Shown: positions 22,198 to 31,260, counted from the stretch's first letter. The stretch: 34,667 nt of DNA from a bacterium (GCA_030647115.1 JAUSJZ010000011.1:1-34667); one strand, 5' to 3'. Notes: a model not told the origin generated them from the sequence alone. Numbers and translations: made by a program.

Positions 22198-22226
22198 AAA
22201 AGAGGTCTTTCGACCTCTTTTCTTTT
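22198..22226. terminator. Bidirectional hairpin terminator
   Basis: AAAAGAGGTC (22198-22207), loop TTTC, GACCTCTTTT (22212-22221), then CTTTT. It lies between the convergent TPR-like gene (plus) and the pilin gene at 22239 (minus). The A-tract on its left side gives a U-run for the minus direction too. Confidence 0.85.
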
Positions 22227-22238
22227 ATCTAACTAATG

Positions 22239-22640
22239 TTACAGCGTTACGCCGGCTGGATATTGGTAAGCCGCTGGAGTCTCGGCCTCGAGCGTTGCCC
22301 CGAGTAAATAAGCGTCACCGGTAGCATCTGTCGTGTAGGTGTACTCATCGGCTGCTCCGAGCGGACCGTTGGTCGGTATAGCACCGTTTTGAGCCGTAGC
22401 GGCAATTAGGGTCAGGACATCGGTGTCGAGGTTAGCGGCGGTGGCAGATATCGGTACGGTGTTGTTCTCGGCCTTGTAGGCATCGAGTAACCCCGCTACC
22501 ATCTTGATATCGCTCTTACGCACGGCATCGTTGGCCTTCTTACGAGCATTTCCCAGTGAAACTACGACCATGGCGGCCAAGATACCGATGATGGCGATCA
22601 CGATCAGTAGTTCAATCAGGGTAAAACCTTTTTTACGCAT
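22239..22640 (-). CDS. Type IV pilin (133 residues)
   Basis: The sequence [20 protein letters not shown] is a textbook type IV prepilin signal: cleavage after Gly5, Glu at mature position 5, then an N-terminal helix (to about residue 45, GNARKKANDAVRKSDIKMV). The globular part is short, rich in Ala and Thr, and without cysteine, so it has no D-loop disulphide. This size and layout match CPR/Gram-positive-like major pilins. It follows a second pilin gene after about 30 bases and is followed by a strong terminator, which favours it as an abundant product. Confidence 0.9.
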   Translation of the reverse strand: MRKKGFTLIELLIVIAIIGILAAMVVVSLGNARKKANDAVRKSDIKMVAGLLDAYKAENNTVPISATAANLDTDVLTLIAATAQNGAIPTNGPLGAADEYTYTTDATGDAYLLGATLEAETPAAYQYPAGVTL

Positions 22641-22670
22641 GAATGTATTTATTACTTATATGATCTTATA

Positions 22671-23228
22671 TTAATTAGCGGTGGGGGTACCGGCCAAATC
22701 ACCGGTGTGCTCCAGCGGTGTGCCCAACTGATTAACATGCCACCAGGTTACGTTTGGAGAGACAGCCACTGTTGCCGGAGCTTCTAACTTAGCCATGACC
22801 GTGTAGGCTTTAGGGTCACCGCCACTCTGCGTCCAACCAGACTGACCGACCGGTTTGGTTGACCGGTTAATATACTTGTACATAGTACCGCTGGTCAACG
22901 GATCATCTGGCAAGGTGCTACCGGCCAGGTAACTACTAAGAGCGGTGCTGCTGTCGAAGAGAGTTTTCAGATCAATGGCATTACTAACGACAGTACCATT
23001 AGCCGTAGCTGCAGGTCCGCTAGCAAGAGCACCTTGACCCGGGTAAACCCCACCTCTATCAGATTGATATTGGACCATCACCGTACGCACCTGACTTAAA
23101 TCACTCTTGCGCCGCGCATCCCGAGCTCGTTGCTGTGAACGGTTCAAGGCAATGAGCGCCGAAGCGGCCAAAATGCCGATTATGGCAATAACCACCAGCA
23201 GCTCAATTAAGGTAAAACCCTTTTTCAT
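22671..23228 (-). CDS. Type IV pilin (185 residues)
   Basis: This prepilin starts [20 protein letters not shown] with cleavage after Gly4. The helix continues into [19 protein letters not shown]. The globular domain (about 50-185) contains [12 protein letters not shown] and [13 protein letters not shown], similar in layout to GspG/PilE pseudopilins with their C-terminal strand pair; no Cys is present. Both this and the next pilin share the N-terminal helix nearly residue for residue, pointing to duplication. A TGC-TATAGT promoter is seen upstream. Confidence 0.9.
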   Translation of the reverse strand: MKKGFTLIELLVVIAIIGILAASALIALNRSQQRARDARRKSDLSQVRTVMVQYQSDRGGVYPGQGALASGPAATANGTVVSNAIDLKTLFDSSTALSSYLAGSTLPDDPLTSGTMYKYINRSTKPVGQSGWTQSGGDPKAYTVMAKLEAPATVAVSPNVTWWHVNQLGTPLEHTGDLAGTPTAN

Positions 23229-23259
23229 GGTTTATATATTTAGTTGTCTATTTGCACTT

Positions 23260-23268
23260 ACTATAGCA
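23260..23268 (-). promoter_or_regulatory. Extended -10 promoter of the pilin genes
   Basis: On the minus strand TGC-TATAGT occupies 23260-23268. It gives a predicted start near 23253 and a leader of about 25 nt before the pilin ATG (23226-23228). No strong -35 box or Shine-Dalgarno sequence is visible. Confidence 0.45.
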
Positions 23269-23344
23269 ATTCTCAAAGAGGTTAAAGGTGGAAAAACTAG
23301 CGCTACCCCTAAAAGCTCACCCGCAAAGCGAACTACTTGATTAA

Positions 23345-24553
23345 TTACTGAATCAGACTTATTTGGTAGATGGGTATCAAAATGGCAAAAACCATAAAAG
23401 CGACCCCGATGCCGAGTAGAACAATGACCAACGGCTCAAGCAGAGTGGCTGTCCCTTTGACGAGAGTATCGTAATCATCTTCGTAGCTGTTCGATAGTTT
23501 GGTCAATACCTTATCTAATTCACCCGTCTGTTCTCCGACCAAAATCATCTGGCTCACCAACGGCGGAAAGAGGTTGGATTTAGAGAGCGCCAGCGAGAGA
23601 GCGACTCCCCGCTCAACCTGTATTGAGACCTTTTCTAGCATCTTCTTATAAACCAGATTATCCATGGCATCCGAAGTAATTTGGATCGCTTCGAGTAGCG
23701 GTACACCGGCACTTATCAACATACCCAAGGTGCGGCAGAACCGGGCCATAAAAAAGACCTTAGTCACGTCGCGAATGATGTATACCCGCAATTTCAGGGT
23801 GTCGTAGGTCAATTTGCCCCGTTCGGTCTGGCCGTACACCCGCGCTCCAATAAAGCCTCCGACTGCTACTAAAATAAGCAGCCACCAAAAACCACGCACG
23901 AAGTCAGAGACGCCAATTAAGGCCCGGGTGGCAAACGGTAATTGCGCCTGGGCTTCACCAAAGATGGAGACTAACACCGGCACTACCCGTACCATCATGA
24001 TGATGCCCACAACAATCATGGTAATCATAACAAAGACAGGGTAGAGCATCACCGAGCGTAACCGATTAGTGGCGGCACTGTCCCGCTCGAGCGTATCGGC
24101 TAACTGGGCCAACACCACTTCCAACTTACCGGTCGCCTCACCCGAACGAATGGCATTGACAAAGACCCGACTAAACAGTTTTGGGTGCTTAGCCAGGGCC
24201 GTTGAAAAACTGTACCCCGTCTCAATATCATCTTGAATGGTGATGATTGTCTGTTTAAGTAATGGGTTGCGCTCACTACGAGCTAACAGACTTAATACCT
24301 GGGGCAGTGGCAGACCGGCATTCACCATCGTCGCCAGCTGCCTCGCAAAGAAGGCGCGCTGTCTAACTTTAACCCCACCCAAATGCAATATTTCGGAGAG
24401 GGTTTTAGGAGTCTCGAGCGAGAGTACCGAGAGACCGTGGTCGTTTAAGATGTGTTGCGCCGCCTCGAGCGATTGGGACTCCACTAAACCGGTGATAATC
24501 TCACCGTTCTTGTTGCGGGCCCGGTAACGATATTGAAATTGAGTTTGGGGCAT
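23345..24553 (-). CDS. pilC: Type IV pilus inner-membrane platform protein PilC
   Basis: This 402-residue protein has the GspF/PilC arrangement. A short N-terminal region (YRYRARNKNGEIITG) is followed by two T2SSF domains, each ending in membrane spans. Conserved stretches are RQLATMVNAGLPLPQVLSLL, FVNAIRSGEATGKLEVVLAQLADTLE, then the second copy ARFCRTLGMLISAGVPLLEAI and LVGEQTGELDKVLTKLSNSYEDD. PilC couples the PilB and PilT motors to pilin addition and removal. It starts one base after pilT. Confidence 0.96.
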   Translation of the reverse strand: MPQTQFQYRYRARNKNGEIITGLVESQSLEAAQHILNDHGLSVLSLETPKTLSEILHLGGVKVRQRAFFARQLATMVNAGLPLPQVLSLLARSERNPLLKQTIITIQDDIETGYSFSTALAKHPKLFSRVFVNAIRSGEATGKLEVVLAQLADTLERDSAATNRLRSVMLYPVFVMITMIVVGIIMMVRVVPVLVSIFGEAQAQLPFATRALIGVSDFVRGFWWLLILVAVGGFIGARVYGQTERGKLTYDTLKLRVYIIRDVTKVFFMARFCRTLGMLISAGVPLLEAIQITSDAMDNLVYKKMLEKVSIQVERGVALSLALSKSNLFPPLVSQMILVGEQTGELDKVLTKLSNSYEDDYDTLVKGTATLLEPLVIVLLGIGVAFMVFAILIPIYQISLIQ

Positions 24554-24554
24554 G

Positions 24555-25616
24555 TTAGTAAATAAGCATCTTGAGTGATTTCGGGTCTTGAGCCCAGGTT
24601 AGGGCGTGATCGATGGTAATCTCACCGTTGTTGACGTACTCGGCTAAAACCTTATCGAGACTAATCATACCTTCAGCGGCCGAAGTCTGAATAATATTAG
24701 GCAACTGATGCGTCTTGCCGTCTCGAATAGTCACCCGAACGGCCGAGTTAGCGACCATGACTTCTGACGCCAGAATACGACCGCCGGAGACGCGCGGCAC
24801 CAACCGTTGGGACGTGATGCCCAGCAACACGTTAGCCAACTGGGATCGAATTTGTTGCTGCTGATTTTCAGGAAAGACATCGACGATACGATCGGCCGTT
24901 TGAGACGCCGAGTTAGTGTGCAGGGTAGTCAAAACCAGGTGACCGGTCTCGGCGATGGTAACGGCGGCCTCGATAGACTCGTAATCGCGCATCTCCCCCA
25001 CCAGCACTACATCGGGGTCTTCGCGCAGCGCTGCCCGCAAGGCTGACTTGAATGAAGTGGTGTCGGTACCGATTTCACGTTGCGAGACGATACTTTTTTT
25101 GTGTTCAAACAGATATTCAACCGGGTCTTCAACGGTAACGATGTGAGCGTGACGACGGCTGTTGATAGCGTCGACCATAGCCGCCAACGTGGTTGACTTA
25201 CCGTGGCCGGTCGGGCCCGTCACAATGACCAAACCCTGACTAAACTCGGTGAACTTTTCGATAATGGGGGGCACTCCTAACTCTTCAATTTTTTTGATCT
25301 GGTTGGATAACAACCGCAACGAAGCCGAAATATTGCTCTGTTCCAAATAGACATTAACTCTGAACCGGTAATCGCTGTAAGCAAAACTGAAGTCTAGCTC
25401 CTTCATATCTTTCAGCAACTGCTCTTCTTTGGCTTGGCTGGTAATTGACTTGACTAAACTAGTCGCCGCGGTGGCATCTAACACCGGGTAGTCTAGAGGG
25501 ACCAATTGCCCATCCACCCTTAAAGTGGGCGGTACTCCCACCACGAGGTGCAAGTCGGAGGCCTTATGTTGAATGGCCGCCTCTAATAGTCTATTTAATT
25601 CTTGATTATCGATCAC
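24555..25616 (-). CDS. pilT: Pilus retraction ATPase PilT
   Basis: This 353-residue hexameric ATPase drives pilus retraction. The N-terminal PAS-like domain has ASDLHLVVGVPPTLRVDG (19-36). Walker A is GPTGHGKS (134-141), the Asp box VEDPVEYLF, Walker B VVLVGEMRD (203-211) and the His box TGHLVLTTLHT. Length is normal. The absence of an N-terminal extension and of the PilB zinc cluster marks it as PilT, not PilB. It overlaps the end of pilB by 11 bases. Confidence 0.96.
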   Translation of the reverse strand: MIDNQELNRLLEAAIQHKASDLHLVVGVPPTLRVDGQLVPLDYPVLDATAATSLVKSITSQAKEEQLLKDMKELDFSFAYSDYRFRVNVYLEQSNISASLRLLSNQIKKIEELGVPPIIEKFTEFSQGLVIVTGPTGHGKSTTLAAMVDAINSRRHAHIVTVEDPVEYLFEHKKSIVSQREIGTDTTSFKSALRAALREDPDVVLVGEMRDYESIEAAVTIAETGHLVLTTLHTNSASQTADRIVDVFPENQQQQIRSQLANVLLGITSQRLVPRVSGGRILASEVMVANSAVRVTIRDGKTHQLPNIIQTSAAEGMISLDKVLAEYVNNGEITIDHALTWAQDPKSLKMLIY

Positions 25617-27858
25617 TTGTTTCTCTTAATATCTCATCTAAGGTAGTCAAACCTTCTAATACCTTTAAAATACCATCCTGCTTCATAGTTATCATACCAG
25701 CCTCTTTAGCCGTGCGCTCAATTTCAATCGCCGGGGCTTTCTTGATAGCCAGATCTTCTATTTTTTCATCCATGGCAAAGACTTCGTAGAGACCGACTCG
25801 ACCACGATAACCGGCGGCACAGTCTTTACAACCTTCCAATGGTCGATAAAATTCAATGTTGGCCGGTATGCGAGATGCCTCTTTGGGGTTGTTACGTTTG
25901 ATCTCTTCTAACTGGGTATCAATCTCTTTACGTACCGTGTCGGGCAAATCAAACTTCTCGCGACAGTTAGGACAGAGTTTACGCACCAGTCGCTGGCCCA
26001 CAATCGCGTTCATGGCCGAGGTAATGAGAAAAGGTTCAACCCCCATGTTAATGAGGCGCGGCAGCGCTCCGGCCGCATTGTTCGTGTGCAGGGTAGTTAA
26101 GACCAAATGACCGGTTAAAGCGGCGTGGGTCGCCATGGAGGCCGTTTCGGCATCGCGCACCTCACCGACCATAATGATATTAGGATCTTGCCGCAAGACA
26201 CTGCGTAGACCCTCGGCAAAGGTGAAGCCGATTTTGGGTTTTATCTGGCTCTGGTTGACCCCTTTCATCTCGTACTCCACCGGGTCTTCGAGGGTAATGA
26301 CGTTAACTTTCGAGGTAACCACGCGCTGTAGAATAGCGTAAAGAGTGGTCGTCTTGCCCGAACCGGTCGGCCCCGTCGCCAGAATCACGCCGTAAGGTTG
26401 TTTGATAGCGTTTAATAATCGGTCTAGCCCCGCCCCCGAGAGACCCAATTTTTCGAGCGTATAAATCTGACCCGATTTGTCGAGCAGTCGCATCACTACC
26501 TTCTCACCGTGGACCGTCGGCAGAGTGGAGACCCGAATATCAATCTCTTTCTCACCCGCCACCACGACGTCAAACCGGCCGTCTTGAGGAATGCGCTGTT
26601 CGTCTAGTTTGAGCTTCGATAAAATTTTCACGCGACTGACCATGGCCGGTTGGATCTCGGTCGGCAGCTTGATGACTTCACCCAGTTGACCGTCAACGCG
26701 GTATCTGATTAATAATTCGTCACTGTACGGCTCAATGTGGATATCGGACGCTCGCTGTTCAACCGCATAGTTGATAATGCCGGCCAAAATTCGCGGCACG
26801 CTGCCCTGACGCACAATCACCTGTAACTGCTTAATGTCAGTGACCGGGCGACGAAAGATTACATCCACCTCGCCCCCGACAATTGCGCTCTCATCACTCT
26901 CTCTACTAATACCGATATTTTTAATGACCGGCACGTAGGGAACGATCGGCTCGGCCGGAACGCTTGTCTCGGCCGGAACGGTCAGGGGTTGCTCTTCGGC
27001 GGGCGTTTTGGATGGCTCATGGTTTGGTAGCGGCTCTTCTTTGACAACCGCGTCACTCAATTTTGGCTCTGGTGGCAATTTGACAGCGGCTGTGGCTGCG
27101 GCCGCGGGGTTAGTACCTCCAAAAAAGCCCGATGCCCGCTGTAGTAAACCCGCCACGCCGGCTTTCTCTACCTCACCGGTGATTATCTGGCCGGCCGGAC
27201 CCACCGGTACGGTCTCTTGCCGGTCGATGGCCGCCGCCGCGTCAGCCGCCTCTTTTGGTTCGGGTGGATTATTCAAACGCTCATCGACAGCCTCTCTTAT
27301 AGTAAGTAAACGACTAAACTCACTAGCGGGCACCTCAATGACATGCAGGGTAATGCGGTTGCGTCGCTCAATCAACTGTAGGGCCAGTTGTTGTTTATCG
27401 CTCGGTCTGTCAGTCGCCACCCAATATTCACCGGGGCTATTAGTATCGACGGTAATAAGATGTTTATCACGGGCGTAGTTTGGCGGCATAGTCGCCAGCA
27501 CCGACTCAACGACATCTCCACCGACGGTGTAATTGGGTGGAGTAATTGGTTTAACTACGGCCGGTTTGGGTAGAGCGTATTGAGCCATTACCCGGCTAAA
27601 GTCGGCTTCAGAGATAAGAAATAATTTGATCTTTTTGCCGACCTGTTGCTGTAGTACCGCCAACGCTTCGTTAACTCGATCTTTTAATAATTCCGGATGT
27701 CTGATACCTAGATAAAGTTCTATTGGTGTCTCGGTAAAAAAAACCGCTCCGAACTCCAACGCCAATTCTTTAGGAATACGGTTAAGAGTCTCTGCCGGTA
27801 TGGCCTCATTAGGAACCTGGGCTTGAGGCAAAGTAGCCACAGCGCCTGCGTTTGCCAT
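25606..27858 (-). CDS. pilB: Pilus extension ATPase PilB
   Basis: This 750-residue ATPase powers pilus assembly. The C-terminal half (about 345-750) is a full GspE/PilB motor: SDIHIEP (371-377), Walker A GPTGSGKT (496-503), Asp box LEDPVEYE, Walker B IIMVGE (562-567), His box LTGHLVLTTLHT and a zinc cluster of Cys629, Cys632, Cys677 and Cys680. The N-terminal part (about 25-200) looks like a modified T2SSE N-domain. A long Pro/Ala/Glu-rich linker (about 200-310), which includes a small hydrophobic patch GVAGLLQRASGFFGG, separates the two. The usual family length is about 570, so the linker and N-domain are enlarged. Confidence 0.95.
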   Translation of the reverse strand: MANAGAVATLPQAQVPNEAIPAETLNRIPKELALEFGAVFFTETPIELYLGIRHPELLKDRVNEALAVLQQQVGKKIKLFLISEADFSRVMAQYALPKPAVVKPITPPNYTVGGDVVESVLATMPPNYARDKHLITVDTNSPGEYWVATDRPSDKQQLALQLIERRNRITLHVIEVPASEFSRLLTIREAVDERLNNPPEPKEAADAAAAIDRQETVPVGPAGQIITGEVEKAGVAGLLQRASGFFGGTNPAAAATAAVKLPPEPKLSDAVVKEEPLPNHEPSKTPAEEQPLTVPAETSVPAEPIVPYVPVIKNIGISRESDESAIVGGEVDVIFRRPVTDIKQLQVIVRQGSVPRILAGIINYAVEQRASDIHIEPYSDELLIRYRVDGQLGEVIKLPTEIQPAMVSRVKILSKLKLDEQRIPQDGRFDVVVAGEKEIDIRVSTLPTVHGEKVVMRLLDKSGQIYTLEKLGLSGAGLDRLLNAIKQPYGVILATGPTGSGKTTTLYAILQRVVTSKVNVITLEDPVEYEMKGVNQSQIKPKIGFTFAEGLRSVLRQDPNIIMVGEVRDAETASMATHAALTGHLVLTTLHTNNAAGALPRLINMGVEPFLITSAMNAIVGQRLVRKLCPNCREKFDLPDTVRKEIDTQLEEIKRNNPKEASRIPANIEFYRPLEGCKDCAAGYRGRVGLYEVFAMDEKIEDLAIKKAPAIEIERTAKEAGMITMKQDGILKVLEGLTTLDEILRETSDR

Positions 27859-27861
27859 CGT

Positions 27862-28125
27862 TTATTGCACTAAAGTGCCCTTATCCTTATCGCCCGGGCT
27901 TGGTTCTGCTACCGGTACTTGGTAGAAAAGCTCGGGTTTAGTAAGATCTTGGGCTAACTGGTCAAGAGTGACATCGGTTAAGGCAGTGGTTGGAATGGCC
28001 GGTAAACTACTACCGCTGTTAGTAACACCTCTGGTAAACGACCTAAAGGTAAGCCAACCGAATAAGACCACCGCCAAAACCACGATCACGATACCTTCAA
28101 ATAAACTTTTTTCTTTGGGGTTCAT
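27862..28125 (-). CDS. Small single-TM protein in the pilus cluster
   Basis: This 87-residue protein has an N-terminal cytoplasmic stub (MNPKEKSLFEG), one membrane span (12-26) and a Pro/Thr/Leu-rich outer segment ending DKDKGTLVQ. I do not recognise a family. It is read between the PilO-like gene (4-base overlap) and pilB (3-base gap). By position it could stand in for PilP, linking PilN/PilO to the rest of the machine, but there is no lipobox and no PilP-like domain. Confidence 0.65.
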   Translation of the reverse strand: MNPKEKSLFEGIVIVVLAVVLFGWLTFRSFTRGVTNSGSSLPAIPTTALTDVTLDQLAQDLTKPELFYQVPVAEPSPGDKDKGTLVQ

Positions 28126-28682
28126 AGTGTTGGTGTAATTGGACTGCCGATAACGTAAGCAATGGCTTTGATACTGGCTGTCATACCGCCGTTCTCTCGT
28201 GGAGTCAAATCGATAGCCGTAATATTCATGGGTCTTAAGGCATCTTGAAAGGTTTTGATGAAATTGACGATGCTTTCATAAGAACCGCTGGCCATGACAT
28301 CGATGGGGATACTGGCGACCTCTCCTTCGGACCGATTGCCGATAGTTACGGTTACCGGGTCCGTCAACTGGGCGCTTTTAGCCATATTTTCAATCATCGC
28401 GTACCAATCTTCCAGCTCTTGGGCCGGCGGGATGGTTTTTTTAAGATCGGCCAGTGAAACAGGCATACCCCCAACAACCCCACTCCCCCCTTTTTCAATC
28501 TGGCTCTGGGCCGTTCTCAAGGTCTCAATCTGTTTCTCCAAGTCAGCCCGTTCGGCACTTTTCTGACTTTCGGCCAAAGATAAAGTTTCAATTTTGGGTA
28601 CTAGCCATAACCAGCAACTCACTAAAATAATAACCGCTAGCAACAGACAGGCAATGATAATTAGTCGCTCTTTTTTTCTCAT
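28122..28682 (-). CDS. pilO: PilO-like pilus assembly protein
   Basis: This 186-residue protein has one N-terminal membrane span (about 7-28), a coiled-coil-like segment (ESQKSAERADLEKQIETLRTAQ in parts, about 39-62) and a ferredoxin-like domain (PPAQELEDWYAMIENMAKSAQL...IPIDVMASGSYESIVNFIKTF). This is the PilO arrangement. PilO pairs with PilN in the inner-membrane alignment complex. It lies directly after the PilN-like gene with a 4-base overlap, the conserved pilN-pilO order. Confidence 0.82.
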   Translation of the reverse strand: MRKKERLIIIACLLLAVIILVSCWLWLVPKIETLSLAESQKSAERADLEKQIETLRTAQSQIEKGGSGVVGGMPVSLADLKKTIPPAQELEDWYAMIENMAKSAQLTDPVTVTIGNRSEGEVASIPIDVMASGSYESIVNFIKTFQDALRPMNITAIDLTPRENGGMTASIKAIAYVIGSPITPTL

Positions 28683-29506
28683 AGGTTGGTACTTGTTGGT
28701 GGTTGGCCGGTTGACTGGTCGAAAGCATCTAATAAACCGGCCGAAGAGCTACTAGAAGAGGTCGAATTAGTAGCCGGTACCTCTGGCGGTACGGTAGTCG
28801 ACGGAGCTTCGGTAACTGGCGTTTCGATAGGAGCTTCGGTAACTGGCGTTTCAACAACCGGTGCGATTTCCGGTGGTGTCACTGGCTTGATAATTACCGG
28901 CTTGTACAAGGCCGTATCGATATCGAACGAGATAATAAAATCGGTGACCAGTTTTTTAGCCGCATTCTCGTCGGCTGAATTAGTAATCTCACCCTGGGTA
29001 ACTTGATTGATGGTCACCTCTTTGGTCAAGCCGGTCTGTTCGCCGTCAGCCTGTCTAAAAGCTTTCACCACTTTGGCAAAGGTATTATAGTTATCAACCG
29101 AACCGGCCAACACAACCTTACCAGTGTCAGCCACGGTGATGTTTTTGTAAGTAACAACCTTCAAACTCTCTTTGGCCAGAGCGCTCAAAATATTGTCGTA
29201 CAAGAGCTGCTGTTCGTTAGCTTTTTTGATGGCGCTGACAATGGTGTTGACGGTCTTAACATCGGCGGCCACCGGCTTGAGCGCCTCATAATCGGTCTGT
29301 GATTGAGCGGCTAACTGGGTCACCTGTTCTAGTTGAGTTTTTAAGGAAAAATAGCGGTAAGTTAGAATACCGCCAAAGACTATCGCCAGTGTCACCGCCG
29401 CGATAGCGTACGCCAAAATGGAACCACCCTTCTCTACTCCTCGTTGCAGAGTGGTAACATTGGGCTCGGGTACGGCGCCGACGGTATCTACCTGATGTTC
29501 AAACAT
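28679..29506 (-). CDS. pilN: PilN-like pilus assembly protein with repeat tail
   Basis: This 275-residue protein has a cytoplasmic N-terminus (about 1-28), one membrane span (about 31-50), a coiled-coil-like region (LKTQLEQVTQLAAQSQ) and a PilN-type periplasmic domain (about 75-200: LLYDNILSALAKESLKVVTYKNITV...NTFAKVVKAFRQ). The last 75 residues are a Pro/Thr/Val-rich tail with a repeated ETPVTEAP unit, ending in a Ser run. PilN normally binds PilM through its cytoplasmic tail, but no pilM gene is in this cluster. AGGAGG lies two bases before the ATG, the strongest ribosome binding site in the region. Confidence 0.75.
   Translation of the reverse strand: MFEHQVDTVGAVPEPNVTTLQRGVEKGGSILAYAIAAVTLAIVFGGILTYRYFSLKTQLEQVTQLAAQSQTDYEALKPVAADVKTVNTIVSAIKKANEQQLLYDNILSALAKESLKVVTYKNITVADTGKVVLAGSVDNYNTFAKVVKAFRQADGEQTGLTKEVTINQVTQGEITNSADENAAKKLVTDFIISFDIDTALYKPVIIKPVTPPEIAPVVETPVTEAPIETPVTEAPSTTVPPEVPATNSTSSSSSSAGLLDAFDQSTGQPPTSTNL
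28803..28852. repeat. 27-bp tandem repeat inside pilN
   Basis: GGAGCTTCGGTAACTGGCGT followed by TTC occurs at 28803-28825 and again at 28830-28852. The 27-base period keeps the frame and encodes the repeated ETPVTEAPI/S unit of the PilN tail. Such a repeat can change copy number by slippage. Confidence 0.85.
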
Positions 29507-29540
29507 ACCCTCCTGTTAGTAATCTTATTCATTTTACTCA

Positions 29541-31199
29541 TTACTTGGCCCCACTCGCAAGTGGACGAATTAATGATGACAGACCAATGAGGTTACCCTG
29601 GGCAAAAGTGGAGTCGTAAAATATTCTAACCAGGTGTTTTTCAGTAGACGTGACCTGACGTTGCACATCAATATTTGTCGCGGCCAACAACCCGTTAATT
29701 ATTAGTGGATTAGAATCAACTCCGGTCTTTGATCTAATGTTAATCTGACCGGTTTCGGTGAAGTTACCGGCCGAGTCACGCGTAACGTCAAGCGCCACGT
29801 AGGCTCCGTCAAAATGAGGGGTTGAACCACCCGGCTCACTAGCCGCCGGGCCGATGAGCGTCTGGGTGCTGTTGCCTAAACTGATAAAGGCCACTTTAGC
29901 CGGTGCGGGAGTAGTAACGGTACCATTAAAATCAATGTTACCGCCGCCGGCAAAGACGACTACTTTTTTACCCAAAACCTGTATCGAGGAACCGTCCGTC
30001 ACGTCGCCGGTTACCGGTTGGGTGAAGATGAGCATCTGACCGTTCGGGTAGCGCCATCTTGTCTGGGGAGCGTTTAAGAAATGACGGATGGTCGTCTGTA
30101 CGGTAGAGATGGCCGAATTACCACCGGTACTCAACTGGGCGTTCTCTTGGGCCGCTTTGTTAATGGCGTTACGCAGGGCGTCACGTGCGGCCCCCTGTTG
30201 TTTGCCATTGACCTGATTGGCTGCCACCGCATTAGTAGAGGTATTCTCGAACAGATAAGTCCCAATTTGAGTTAGCTTGTCGGAGTCACACTCACTCTGC
30301 TGTGTAGCCGGTAACCAGGAACATTTATTGGCATTGGTGATGGCACCATTGCTGGTAATGAACATCTGGCCAGCAAAGTGATCGTTCGGCAGCAGTCGGT
30401 CACTAATACTGTTCCCGATAAAAATATCACCCTGTTCGACCGAAATGGTCTGCTTACGGGGGCTTTGCTTCAGCAAAAATGATGGCGATCCACCAGGATA
30501 AGTCAGCACCGGGTCAGGATATAACAGATAACCGCTAGCCGTAAAATAAGCTTCATTGCCTCCAACGGGAGTGGGTAAATTACGATACAAAATGGTTAAA
30601 ATAAGATCGGGTTGGTCAGTGTTATCACCACTCGCCTTATCGTTTTGATAACTGATACCGATGTTACCGGTCAAGGGACTATTTAGCTTGCTAATATTGC
30701 CGGGGCTCCCGCCCACAGGGTCGATAAGCTGATAGATAATATCCCGATTGCCATCATCATCAATTACTTGACTGATGATATTAGACCGTGGCAGATCACC
30801 AAAGAGCATCACCTGGCCGTTAGTTGGCTGCCACTGGGTGGTTGGTTTCAGCCAAACGGCGACGGTATAAGCGATACTTTGACCAGTAAAACGTTCGTTG
30901 ATTAAATTAACACTGGTGTTAATTGGCTGGGTCGGAATCAGCTGGGTAATTTTATTTGGACCCGAACAGGTATGCAAGCCATCACTATCGCTGTAGGAAG
31001 GTAAGGCTGAACCACCAATGTCGCACGGGTCGTGGAAAAAAGTTACCACTCGTAAGACATCCCCTGTCTGGTTGCCACCAGCCAGTAAAAACCCCCTGAT
31101 AGAGCCCGGCGGCGGCATGGCCCGAACCGGTTGTGGCCCGACATAAAGAACGGTTAGACTAAAAACAGCTAGCAACGCCCATGACAATCTCCTTTGCAT
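29541..31199 (-). CDS. Large secreted protein at the head of the pilus cluster
   Basis: About 552 residues from ATG 31197-31199. The N-terminus MQRRLSWALLAVFSLTVLYV, then GPQPVRA-MPP, is a clear Sec signal peptide with likely cleavage after Ala. The frame is open 30 bases further upstream, but the internal start gives the better signal peptide and lies eight bases after a TACTAT box. The body is Gly/Thr/Asn-rich and mainly beta. Its C-terminal part (VVVFAGGGNIDFNGTV...AKVAFISLGN...GAYVALD...NPLIINGLLAATNIDVQR) resembles the repeating surface motifs seen in other CPR secreted proteins. It has two Cys pairs (near 40 and near 290). It might be a pilus-associated adhesin (PilY1-like role), but no von Willebrand domain or PilY1 motif is seen. 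Function unknown. Confidence 0.75.
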   Translation of the reverse strand: MQRRLSWALLAVFSLTVLYVGPQPVRAMPPPGSIRGFLLAGGNQTGDVLRVVTFFHDPCDIGGSALPSYSDSDGLHTCSGPNKITQLIPTQPINTSVNLINERFTGQSIAYTVAVWLKPTTQWQPTNGQVMLFGDLPRSNIISQVIDDDGNRDIIYQLIDPVGGSPGNISKLNSPLTGNIGISYQNDKASGDNTDQPDLILTILYRNLPTPVGGNEAYFTASGYLLYPDPVLTYPGGSPSFLLKQSPRKQTISVEQGDIFIGNSISDRLLPNDHFAGQMFITSNGAITNANKCSWLPATQQSECDSDKLTQIGTYLFENTSTNAVAANQVNGKQQGAARDALRNAINKAAQENAQLSTGGNSAISTVQTTIRHFLNAPQTRWRYPNGQMLIFTQPVTGDVTDGSSIQVLGKKVVVFAGGGNIDFNGTVTTPAPAKVAFISLGNSTQTLIGPAASEPGGSTPHFDGAYVALDVTRDSAGNFTETGQINIRSKTGVDSNPLIINGLLAATNIDVQRQVTSTEKHLVRIFYDSTFAQGNLIGLSSLIRPLASGAK

Positions 31200-31207
31200 A
31201 CAACTAC

Positions 31208-31213
31208 ATAGTA
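31208..31213 (-). promoter_or_regulatory. Candidate -10 box before the pilus cluster
   Basis: On the minus strand TACTAT (31208-31213) lies eight bases before the ATG at 31197-31199; the predicted leader is about two nucleotides. The -35 region (TGGCAT at 31231-31236) is weak. It would drive the whole pilN-pilC run. Confidence 0.3.
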
Positions 31214-31260
31214 ACGCAACAGATTGCATTATGCCAGTTGATGTTCTAACATGGCTTTGT

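Noticed and set aside
28686-29006. Plus-strand frame rich in Val, Gly, Ser and Thr
   Set aside because: It is the antisense reading of the repetitive Pro/Thr tail of the PilN-like protein; repeats keep such frames open by chance.
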